From NCBI GenBank assembly GCA_013203085.1, contig JABMQX010000220.1:1-5445 (forward strand): 5,445 nucleotides of DNA, written 5' to 3'. The stretch comes from a bacterium. GTDB taxonomy: Bacteria; Auribacterota; JABMQX01. Every line of letters starts with the position of its first letter. Within the stretch, counting starts at the first letter, position 1. The notes under the pieces are model-generated. The model was not told the DNA's origin. It saw only the letters and a list, made by a program, of their open reading frames with translations, and did not search any database. Made by a program: the position numbers and the translations under genes. Below, in pieces: positions 1 through 5,445 of the stretch.

Positions 1-2627
1 CAAAACAGTATAGCCCGAGGGATACCGAGCACAGAATCTTTGACCTTTGGCAGAGGGAGGGGCTTTTCCATTCCGATTCCAGCAGAGGGAAGAAACCCTA
101 CTGCATAGCCATCCCACCCCCTAACGTTACCGGTATCCTTCACATGGGGCATGCCCTCAACAATACCATTCAGGACATCCTGATTCGCTGGAAAAGGATG
201 TCCGGCTTCAATACGCTCTGGCTCTACGGGACCGATCACGCTGGTATAGCCACTCAAAACGCCGTCGAAAGAAACCTCGCCAAGGAGGGCATATCCAGGG
301 AAGACCTCGGCAGGGAGAAGTTCATCGAGGAAGTGTGGAAATGGAGGGAACGGCACGGAAACACCATCAAGGAACAACTCCAGAAATTGGGCTGCTCTTG
401 TGATTGGCAGCGAGAGCGGTTCACCATGGATGAGGGATTGACGAGAGCGGTTCAAGAGGTCTTTCTCCGGCTCTACAAAAAACGTTGCATCTACCGAGGG
501 AACTACATCGTGAACTGGTGCCCCCGGTGCCAAACAGCTCTCTCCGATGAGGAAGTCACCCGCACCGACCAGGAGGGAAAGCTCTACTACATTAAGTATC
601 CGATCAAAAACAGCGATGACTTCGTGATTGTCGCTACCACTCGACCGGAGACGATGTTGGGCGACGTTGCCGTCGCTCTCAACCCGAAGGATAAGAGGCT
701 CGAGCATCTCAGCGAGAAGGTGGTCGTCCTGCCGATGCTCGGAAGAGAGTTGAATGTCATCGCCGATGAGTTCGTCGATCCACAGTTCGGAACAGGGATC
801 GTCAAGGTCACCCCCGCCCACGATCCCAACGACTTCTTGATGGGACAACGACACAACTTGCCCCCCATCAACGTAATGAACCCTGACGGTGTAATGAATG
901 AGAACGCCGGCCCGTACAAGGGACTCGATAGATTCATCTGTCGCACAAAGCTCCTGGAGGACCTTGACGAGCAAGAACTCCTCGAAAAGGTCGAAAGGCA
1001 CACCTACGCACTCGGACGATGTTACAGGTGTGACACAATCGTGGAGCCCCGCCTTTCTCTCCAGTGGTTTGTGGAGATGAAACCGCTCGCCGAACCCGCC
1101 CTGAAAGCCGTCCTCGACGGGAGGATCAAGTTCCATCCAAAGCGTTGGACAAAAGTGTATATCAACTGGATGGAAAACATCCGCGATTGGTGCATCTCAC
1201 GACAGATATGGTGGGGGCACAGGCTGCCCATCTGGTATTGTCAGAACTGCCCCGAGATCGTCGCTTCCCGCGACCGCCCCCAATCCTGCCCCAAGTGCTC
1301 CGGCACGGACATGGTGCAGGACGAGGACGTTCTGGACACCTGGTTCTCGTCGTGGCTGTGGCCGTTTTCGACCCTGGACTGGCCGGAGGAAAGTGATGAT
1401 CTCAGGTTCTACTATCCCACCAATGCCCTCGTGACGGCTCAGGAAATCATATTCTTCTGGGTGGCCAAGATGATTATGGCGGGGCTGGAGTTTATGGGAG
1501 ATATTCCCTTCCGAGACGTTTACATTCACGGCACGGTTAGAGATGACACCGGCACCAAAATGAGCAAATCGCTCGGAAACATCATTGATCCTTTGGAAAT
1601 CATCGAGGAGTTCGGCGCCGACGCCCTGAGGTATAGCATCATCGCCATCACGTCGCAGGGACAGGACGTTTTTCTGTCCAAAGAGAAATTCGAGATCGGG
1701 CGCAACTTCGCCAACAAGATTTGGAACGCATCCCGCTTCGTCCTGTCAAACCTGGAAGAGTGTTCCCGGGAGGCTGACTTCGATACGGATGCCCTTTCCT
1801 CCGATGACAATTACATACTCTCGAAACTCAACGATACCATCACTGAAGTGGCCGCAGACCTCAGAAAATGTCGTTTCAACGACGCGGCGTCAGCCATTTA
1901 CGATTTCTTCTGGCATCACTTCTGCGATCGGTATATCGAGTACGCCAAGGCGAAACTATTCGGCCAAATCCAGGAAGAGAAAGCCCGCACCCAGGACGTC
2001 CTCTATTTCGTTCTGAGCAACTCTCTGAAACTTATCCATCCGTTCATGCCCTTCATAACAGAAGCTATTTGGGAACTTCTCCCCCGCGATGATGACCTCC
2101 CGCTGATGATCTCCGCGTGGCCGAAACCACTCAGAATATCTCTCGACGGAGAGGTTGCCGAGAATGTCGTGAAGAAGTACGAGCTGATCCGCGCTGGCCG
2201 GAACCTCCGCACTGAATACAATATCCCACCCGGCAAGAAGATGAGGTTCATGATCAAACCCTCCGACGAGAAACAAAACGGCTTCTTGATGCAAGAGCGC
2301 GAGAACATTGCTCAGATGCTCCGCGCTTCGGAGATAACCTTGGACATGGACCTTCCTCCCACCAGATTGGCCCCTTCCGCCATCACCCCTCTGGGAACGG
2401 TGTATCTTTCTCTCGAGGGCGACATTGATGTGGAGGCGGAGGCGGCGCGCTGGCAAAAGCAGTACCAGAAAGTCAACGACGAGCTGGACCGAGTAAAACG
2501 CAAGTTGGAAAACCGCGATTTCCTCGAGAAAGCGCCCCCCGAGGTCGTCCAGAAAGAAAAGGACCGTCTTTCAACGTTGACTGCACAGGCTGAGAAGATC
2601 AGGAAGAACCTCAGTGTCCTGCAATAG
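1..2627 (+). CDS. valS: Valyl-tRNA synthetase, 5' end cut off by the window
   Basis: Charges tRNA-Val with valine in the cytoplasm, using ATP, and edits mischarged threonine. The frame is open from the left edge (first complete codon at nt 3), giving 874 visible residues. Bacterial ValS is usually about 880-950, so only a few N-terminal residues are likely missing. The ATG at 144 cannot be the start because it is the Met of the HIGH-type motif HMGH (residues 47-50, within PPPNVTGILHMGH). In order: class I Rossmann fold; CPRC (173-176); CP1 editing domain with TTRPET (212-217) and GTGIVKVTPAHDPND; CYRC (340-343); WWGHRLPIWY followed by two CxxC pairs (413-416 and 429-432), probably a zinc ribbon as in the CxxC-bearing ValS subgroup; DEDVLDTWFSSWLWPFSTL, typical of ValS; KMSKS (519-523); helical anticodon-binding domain; charged C-terminal coiled-coil arm (about 809-873). 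No catalytic motif is missing. The Val rather than Ile/Leu assignment rests on the full-length match and the C-terminal arm. It is followed by a 158-nt gap before nadC. Confidence 0.97.
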   Translation, partial: KQYSPRDTEHRIFDLWQREGLFHSDSSRGKKPYCIAIPPPNVTGILHMGHALNNTIQDILIRWKRMSGFNTLWLYGTDHAGIATQNAVERNLAKEGISREDLGREKFIEEVWKWRERHGNTIKEQLQKLGCSCDWQRERFTMDEGLTRAVQEVFLRLYKKRCIYRGNYIVNWCPRCQTALSDEEVTRTDQEGKLYYIKYPIKNSDDFVIVATTRPETMLGDVAVALNPKDKRLEHLSEKVVVLPMLGRELNVIADEFVDPQFGTGIVKVTPAHDPNDFLMGQRHNLPPINVMNPDGVMNENAGPYKGLDRFICRTKLLEDLDEQELLEKVERHTYALGRCYRCDTIVEPRLSLQWFVEMKPLAEPALKAVLDGRIKFHPKRWTKVYINWMENIRDWCISRQIWWGHRLPIWYCQNCPEIVASRDRPQSCPKCSGTDMVQDEDVLDTWFSSWLWPFSTLDWPEESDDLRFYYPTNALVTAQEIIFFWVAKMIMAGLEFMGDIPFRDVYIHGTVRDDTGTKMSKSLGNIIDPLEIIEEFGADALRYSIIAITSQGQDVFLSKEKFEIGRNFANKIWNASRFVLSNLEECSREADFDTDALSSDDNYILSKLNDTITEVAADLRKCRFNDAASAIYDFFWHHFCDRYIEYAKAKLFGQIQEEKARTQDVLYFVLSNSLKLIHPFMPFITEAIWELLPRDDDLPLMISAWPKPLRISLDGEVAENVVKKYELIRAGRNLRTEYNIPPGKKMRFMIKPSDEKQNGFLMQERENIAQMLRASEITLDMDLPPTRLAPSAITPLGTVYLSLEGDIDVEAEAARWQKQYQKVNDELDRVKRKLENRDFLEKAPPEVVQKEKDRLSTLTAQAEKIRKNLSVLQ

Positions 2628-2771
2628 AAAACCTCTCCCGGACAGGTTATGCGACACGAATCTCCGATTTCAAAAGCGACGTCGCCCGAGGCACCGGCAG
2701 AAACCTTCGCTTCCACCCGAGTGCTTCCGTTATCGGTAGCTGCGGTCTCAGTTCAACGCTGCGAGCGAAAT

Positions 2772-2776
2772 AGGAG
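2772..2776 (+). promoter_or_regulatory. Shine-Dalgarno site of nadC
   Basis: AGGAG lies 9 nt before the ATG at 2786. This is a near-ideal ribosome binding site and spacing, and it fixes that ATG as the nadC start. Confidence 0.8.
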
Positions 2777-2785
2777 AATCGCCCT

Positions 2786-3646
2786 ATGAACAAACTCAAT
2801 CCTGACATCCTTGCCCGAATCGTCGCGGCCGCCATTGAGGAGGATATTGGAGCAGGAGATATAACGACGAACTCTGTTATCGAGAAGAACCGGCAGGCGA
2901 AAGCGGAGATCGTTGTCGAAGAGGATTGCGTCGTCGCCGGAATGCCTGTCGCCCGACTCCTCTATGAAGCGATTGACGAAGAGCTCGACTTTCAGAAGGA
3001 GGTCGAAGACGGGAAGGAAGTCCAAAAGGGAACAGTCATTGCGAGATTGTACGGCTCTGCACGGACCATTCTGACCGGTGAGCGAATCGCGTTGAATTTC
3101 CTGCAGATGCTTTCCGGCATCGCCACGTTGACATCCCAGTTCGCGGCCAGAACAAGGCAGTTCGGGACAAAAATCTTGGACACCCGAAAAACCACTCCCG
3201 GGTTGCGGTATCTCGAGAAATACGCCGTGAGAGTCGGCGGCGGCTCAAACCACAGAATGGGTCTCTACGACATGTTCCTCATAAAGGACAATCACCTCCG
3301 CGCCATCGGTGGCGAAAAAGAGCAGTCAGTCGCCACTTGTATTGAGAGAGCGAGAGAATTCAATCCCAACGTTCAGGTCGAGATTGAAGTAGAGAACCTT
3401 CAGGAATTCGAGCAAGCCCTTAAAGCTCAGCCTGACATGATCCTCCTCGACAATATGCCTGTGGCGGAGATCAACGAGGCTGTGAAAATGGCCGGGGGAG
3501 AAGTCGTTCTGGAGGCTTCCGGCGGCGTTACCCTCGACACGATCGAGGAGATTGCCCGCACCGGTGTTGATTGCATTTCTATTGGCGCCCTCACAACGGC
3601 TGCCAGGGCGACCAATATGAAAATGGAGCTGACTGAATGGGTTTGA
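2786..3646 (+). CDS. nadC: Nicotinate-nucleotide pyrophosphorylase (quinolinate phosphoribosyltransferase)
   Basis: Converts quinolinate and PRPP to nicotinate mononucleotide, CO2 and pyrophosphate, the entry step from de novo quinolinate into NAD synthesis; cytoplasmic. The 286 residues match the usual family length (about 270-300). Visible signatures are: N-terminal EEDIGAGDITT (18-28); the open-faced sandwich domain with GxV-type turns; TGERIALNFLQMLSGIAT (97-114); the substrate-binding DTRKTTPG (132-139); GGGSNHR (151-157); KDNH (167-170); the acidic EIEVE (199-203); LLDNM (220-224); EASGG (243-247); and ISIGALT (264-270), which together trace the alpha/beta barrel active site. The tail after GALT reads TAARATNMKMEL. 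It lacks the His seen in the usual ALTHS or ALTKH version and has Asn where LDxSL-type tails have Asp. The start is fixed by a strong ribosome binding site. The gene overlaps birA by 10 nt. nadA and nadB are not in the window, so quinolinate supply must be encoded elsewhere. Confidence 0.97.
   Translation: MNKLNPDILARIVAAAIEEDIGAGDITTNSVIEKNRQAKAEIVVEEDCVVAGMPVARLLYEAIDEELDFQKEVEDGKEVQKGTVIARLYGSARTILTGERIALNFLQMLSGIATLTSQFAARTRQFGTKILDTRKTTPGLRYLEKYAVRVGGGSNHRMGLYDMFLIKDNHLRAIGGEKEQSVATCIERAREFNPNVQVEIEVENLQEFEQALKAQPDMILLDNMPVAEINEAVKMAGGEVVLEASGGVTLDTIEEIARTGVDCISIGALTTAARATNMKMELTEWV
3625..3628 (+). promoter_or_regulatory. Shine-Dalgarno site of birA, inside the nadC coding region
   Basis: GGAG lies 8 nt before the ATG at 3637 and within the last codons of nadC. 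It supports the overlapping birA start, so ribosomes finishing nadC could reinitiate on birA. Confidence 0.6.
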
Positions 3647-4629
3647 ACGAGGACTTGGTCTCGCTCTTCCACGAGAACCGTGGCAGGTTTCTATCCGGGG
3701 AAGAGCTCGCGGGAAAGCTCGCCGTTTCCAGAACCACAATCTGGAATCACATCCGCGTCCTCAAGAAACTCGGCTATCAATTCACCGCCCACACTCACGT
3801 CGGCTACAAGCTGGTTGCTGTTCCTGACAGGCTTCTTCCACAAGAGATCAGCTTCAGGTTGAAAACGCGCTTCCTCGGAAGAATCATCCATTGGCATGAC
3901 GAAGTGGCGTCCACGAACGACATCGCCCTTGAACTTGCCGCGAAAGGTTCCCCGGAAGGCACTGCCGTCGTCGCCGAGAACCAGAGCAAGGGGCGAGGAC
4001 GCTTCGGCCGCAACTGGTTCTCTCCACACGGCAAAAACCTCATCCTATCTCTGGTTCTTCGTCCCTCCTTTGCCCCGGGCAGAGTCTCCCAACTCGGCAT
4101 AACTACCGCTGTTTCGGCTGCTGCATGTTTGCGTGATCTTTTTGAGCTTCCCGCACTGATAAAGTGGCCCAACGACATCTGTATTCGCGGAAAAAAGACT
4201 GGCGGCATCTTGACCGAACTGAGCGCAGAGCTCGACCGTATTCATCATGCAGTTGTTGGCATAGGCCTCAACCTCAACATAGAGAAAGAGGAGATTCCCA
4301 CTAAGCTTCGTCCCCATTGCACCTCCGTTCGGATCGAGACCGGTAAGAAATGCGACAGGATTGAGGTTGCTGCCCGGCTTCTGAACGAACTCGAACAGCG
4401 CTACCGCTGCCTTCTGAGAGAAGGATTCTCTCCCATCATTGACGAGTGGATGGACCTTTCGCTGACCCTCGGCCGGCGCATAGAAGCTCTCAGCGAGGGC
4501 CGCAAGCTCACAGGGTATCCGACCGGTCTCGACGAGGACGGCGGTCTCCTCATCAGGCTGGACAGCGGCATCACCAAGAAAATATCCGGCGGCGACATAA
4601 CGATCCTCTCCGTTGCCGGAAAGAATTGA
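3637..4629 (+). CDS. birA: Bifunctional biotin-protein ligase / biotin operon repressor (BirA)
   Basis: Makes biotinyl-5'-AMP from biotin and ATP and transfers biotin to the lysine of carboxylase biotin carrier domains. Its DNA-binding domain suggests it also represses biotin genes. The 330 residues compare with 321 in E. coli BirA. The N-terminal winged helix-turn-helix spans about 10-60 (LSGEELAGKLAVSRTTIWNH, then the wing AHTHVGYKLV). The catalytic domain has STN (92-94), the biotinyl-adenylate loop GRGRFGRNW (119-127), KWPND (176-180), KTGGIL (187-192) and GIGLNLN (208-214). The C-terminal SH3-like domain spans about 275-328 (GLDEDGGLLIRLDSG, then ISGGDITIL). All expected catalytic elements are present, so both ligase and regulator roles are plausible, i.e. 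group II type. No biotin biosynthesis, transport or carboxylase gene, and no recognisable BirA operator, is visible here, so the regulatory target is unknown. It overlaps nadC by 10 nt, which suggests co-transcription and coupled translation. Confidence 0.96.
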   Translation: MGLNEDLVSLFHENRGRFLSGEELAGKLAVSRTTIWNHIRVLKKLGYQFTAHTHVGYKLVAVPDRLLPQEISFRLKTRFLGRIIHWHDEVASTNDIALELAAKGSPEGTAVVAENQSKGRGRFGRNWFSPHGKNLILSLVLRPSFAPGRVSQLGITTAVSAAACLRDLFELPALIKWPNDICIRGKKTGGILTELSAELDRIHHAVVGIGLNLNIEKEEIPTKLRPHCTSVRIETGKKCDRIEVAARLLNELEQRYRCLLREGFSPIIDEWMDLSLTLGRRIEALSEGRKLTGYPTGLDEDGGLLIRLDSGITKKISGGDITILSVAGKN

Positions 4630-4655
4630 CCGCAGCAGCTCTGCCGGCCTTCTTT
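4620..4655 (+). terminator. Possible hairpin terminator around the birA stop codon
   Basis: AAAGAA (4620-4625) is the exact reverse complement of TTCTTT (4650-4655). Between them CC (4630-4631) can pair with GG (4646-4647), and GCAG (4632-4635) with CTGC (4641-4644) around a 5-nt loop. This gives an interrupted stem with a T-rich 3' arm. The birA TGA (4627-4629) sits in the left side. The GC core is short and the T-run is broken by a C, so termination strength is uncertain. It would separate nadC-birA from metV-metF. Confidence 0.3.
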
Positions 4656-4697
4656 ACAAACAGCGTCGCGCAGGGATCCGCTCTCACCATAATCCAC

Positions 4698-4726
4698 TTG
4701 TAAAAAGCGCCTCGCTGCCTTAAGAT
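4698..4726 (+). promoter_or_regulatory. Candidate sigma-70-type promoter for metV-metF
   Basis: TTGTAA (4698-4703) and TAAGAT (4721-4726) are separated by exactly 17 nt. Each matches its consensus box (TTGACA, TATAAT) at four of six positions. Transcription would begin near 4733, giving a leader of about 55 nt before metV. It lies between a possible terminator and the next gene, where a promoter would be expected. Matches this loose occur by chance, so confidence is limited. Confidence 0.35.
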
Positions 4727-4741
4727 TCGCCATCATCGCAG

Positions 4742-4761
4742 GGGGCAACGGACAATGCCCC
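4742..4761 (+). promoter_or_regulatory. Small hairpin in the presumed metV leader
   Basis: GGGGCA (4742-4747) and TGCCCC (4756-4761) form a perfect 6-bp, mostly GC stem with an 8-nt loop. The direct repeat ATCGCA lies close on both sides (4735-4740 and 4762-4767). No T-run follows, so it is not an intrinsic terminator. It could be a 5'-end stabilising hairpin, or the flanking repeats could be part of a protein-binding site. It does not resemble any riboswitch I recognise. Confidence 0.3.
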
Positions 4762-4776
4762 ATCGCAGAAAAGAAT

Positions 4777-4783
4777 AGAGAAG
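4777..4783 (+). promoter_or_regulatory. Weak Shine-Dalgarno site of metV
   Basis: AGAGAAG lies 4 nt before the ATG at 4788. It matches the anti-Shine-Dalgarno poorly compared with the GGAG sites of nadC, birA and metF, and it is close to the start codon. Initiation on metV may therefore be weaker than on metF. No better in-frame start is seen before the conserved Cys cluster. Confidence 0.4.
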
Positions 4784-4787
4784 CAAT

Positions 4788-5201
4788 ATGAATTTCCTGA
4801 AAAGGCTATCGCGAATTCCATACTACATTCTTCTGATAATCGAGTTCATTTTCAAGAAGGTCGTCTTTCGCTGCCACATGTGCGGGCAGTGCGTTTTACA
4901 GTTCACCGGCTTCACTTGCCCTATGCGCTGCCCCAAACAACTCCGAGACGGCCCCTGCGGTGGCACAAGGGAAAACTCACATTGCGAGGTTTACCCGGAA
5001 CGCAAATGTATCTGGGCTTTGGTCTACTCCCGGTCCAGGTTCCTCGGCCGCACGCGAAAGCTTGAAGTAATACAGTTTCCGATAGATTGGCGACTTGAGA
5101 ACACGTCTGCCTGGATCAACTACTTTTCCGGCAGGGACGGCCAGCGGGAATTCAAGCGTAACCTGAAGCGCAAAGCCTCGCTTCTCCCCTCGGAGCAGTA
5201 A
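4788..5201 (+). CDS. metV: MetV-like cysteine-rich subunit of methylenetetrahydrofolate reductase (MTHFR C-terminal-like domain)
   Basis: A small 137-residue protein recognised as the stand-alone 'MTHFR C-terminal' family, the MetV partner of MetF in MetVF-type reductases. The core is CHMCGQC (29-35), TGFTCPMRCPKQLRDGPCGG (40-59), then HCEVYPERKCIW (65-76). The eight cysteines (29, 32, 35, 44, 48, 57, 66, 74) are well placed to bind a metal or iron-sulfur cluster; which one cannot be told from sequence. The family's distal segment is also present (IQFPIDWRLENTSAWINYFSG, about 95-115), so the protein looks complete. Residues 10-22 (IPYYILLIIEFIF) are strongly hydrophobic and lead into KKVVF, forming one short helix before the Cys cluster. 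It is too short and too close to the domain to be a confident transmembrane anchor or signal peptide. The gene is followed 2 nt later by metF, which strongly supports the role. From family knowledge, MetV is thought to pass electrons from a donor such as an Hdr-type module or ferredoxin to the flavin of MetF. No donor gene lies upstream here. Confidence 0.87.
   Translation: MNFLKRLSRIPYYILLIIEFIFKKVVFRCHMCGQCVLQFTGFTCPMRCPKQLRDGPCGGTRENSHCEVYPERKCIWALVYSRSRFLGRTRKLEVIQFPIDWRLENTSAWINYFSGRDGQREFKRNLKRKASLLPSEQ
5192..5195 (+). promoter_or_regulatory. Shine-Dalgarno site of metF, inside metV
   Basis: GGAG lies 8 nt before the ATG at 5204 and inside the last codons of metV. It fixes the metF start and indicates translational coupling of the pair. 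Confidence 0.65.
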
Positions 5202-5203
5202 CA

Positions 5204-5445
5204 ATGAAAGCATCATCGAATCTGGAAAACGTTCTCTCTTCGGGCGCCTTCGCCGTCACCGGAGAGCTCGGGCCCCCAAAAAGCGTTGACGCCGAGCTTG
5301 TCAGGAAGAAAGCACGTCTGTTGAAGGGTTTCGTTGATGCCGTGAACATCACCGATAATCAAACAGCAATCGTCAGGGTTTGCAGCATGGCCGCCGCCAG
5401 AATTCTTCTCGATGATGGCATCGAGCCGGTGATGCAGATGACCTG
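5204..5445 (+). CDS. metF: 5,10-methylenetetrahydrofolate reductase, N-terminal part, cut off by the right edge
   Basis: Reduces methylene-tetrahydrofolate to methyl-tetrahydrofolate with bound FAD, feeding methionine synthesis or the Wood-Ljungdahl methyl branch. Only the first 80 residues of an expected roughly 290-300 are visible. Positions 17-26 read AVTGELGPPK. They align with the first strand of the MTHFR barrel, and Glu21 falls at the place of the E. coli catalytic Glu28 (in FEFFPP). AVNITDNQTAIVRVCSMAAA (46-65) and GIEPVMQMT (72-80) match the MetF version found next to MetV in anaerobes rather than the E. coli-type sequence. The start is supported by a good ribosome binding site inside metV, only 2 nt separating the genes. 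The flavin-binding and folate-binding residues further along, and the C-terminus, lie outside the window, so whether the gene is intact cannot be judged. Confidence 0.93.
   Translation, partial: MKASSNLENVLSSGAFAVTGELGPPKSVDAELVRKKARLLKGFVDAVNITDNQTAIVRVCSMAAARILLDDGIEPVMQMT

Noticed and set aside
144..146. ATG at 144 as the start of valS
   Set aside because: It is the Met of the HMGH active-site motif, and ValS-like sequence (YSPRDTEHRIFDLWQREG and PPPNVTG) continues in frame to the left edge.
1956..2456. Long minus-strand frame (166 codons) opposite valS as an antisense gene
   Set aside because: It lies fully inside a strongly conserved gene, has no recognisable domain and low-complexity Arg/Gly/Val-rich content typical of a shadow frame.
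2630..2648. AACCT/AGGTT inverted repeat just after the valS stop as a terminator
   Set aside because: Only a 5-bp stem with a 9-nt loop and no T-run behind it; too weak to call.
2676..2685. Palindrome GCGACGTCGC in the valS-nadC spacer as an operator
   Set aside because: A 10-nt perfect palindrome with no second copy nearby and no clear promoter next to it; could be chance.
2628..2785. Hidden small gene or RNA in the valS-nadC spacer
   Set aside because: No plus-strand frame with a ribosome site fits, and no tRNA-like or riboswitch-like fold was seen. The minus-strand frames are shadows of neighbouring genes. I see only the nadC ribosome site.
4630..4787. The two spacers (2628-2785 and 4630-4787) are both 158 nt, suggesting a repeated element
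   Set aside because: The two sequences show no visible similarity, so the equal length looks like coincidence.
4880..5065. Alternative plus-strand frame (61 codons) inside metV
   Set aside because: The metV frame carries the conserved Cys motifs; the other frame is Pro/Arg/Leu-rich with no known motif.

Overview
The window is ordinary bacterial chromosome. All genes lie on the plus strand and are closely packed: valS (left end cut off), nadC, birA, a short cysteine-rich metV-like gene, and metF (right end cut off). There are no RNA genes, mobile elements, CRISPR arrays or phage genes. Composition is moderately GC-rich and looks even throughout, with no visible sign of recent transfer. The sequence does not name the organism. 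The MetV/MetF pair is typical of anaerobes that run the methyl (folate) branch of the Wood-Ljungdahl pathway or related C1 metabolism: acetogens, many sulfate or metal reducers and several uncultured phyla. An anaerobic, possibly uncultured bacterium is therefore my inference, not a demonstrated fact.

Layout: 1-2627 is valyl-tRNA synthetase, whose reading frame is open to the left edge. Positions 2628-2785 are a 158-nt spacer with no convincing gene. Positions 2786-3646 are nadC (quinolinate phosphoribosyltransferase), and 3637-4629 are birA (biotin-protein ligase with an N-terminal DNA-binding domain). birA starts inside the end of nadC, so the two are probably translationally coupled. Around the birA stop is a possible hairpin terminator. 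Positions 4630-4787 are a second spacer that holds a possible sigma-70-type promoter followed by a small hairpin. Positions 4788-5201 are the MetV-like protein, and 5204-5445 are the N-terminal 80 residues of MetF, only 2 nt after the metV stop.

The window thus appears to join two functional blocks. The first is housekeeping: tRNA charging, NAD synthesis and biotin attachment. The second is a MetVF-type 5,10-methylenetetrahydrofolate reductase unit. In this type the catalytic flavoprotein MetF is small and lacks its own NAD(P)H-handling region, and the cysteine-rich MetV is thought to link it to an electron donor. That donor is not encoded here. The most interesting part is the metV-metF unit and its leader; the rest is conventional.
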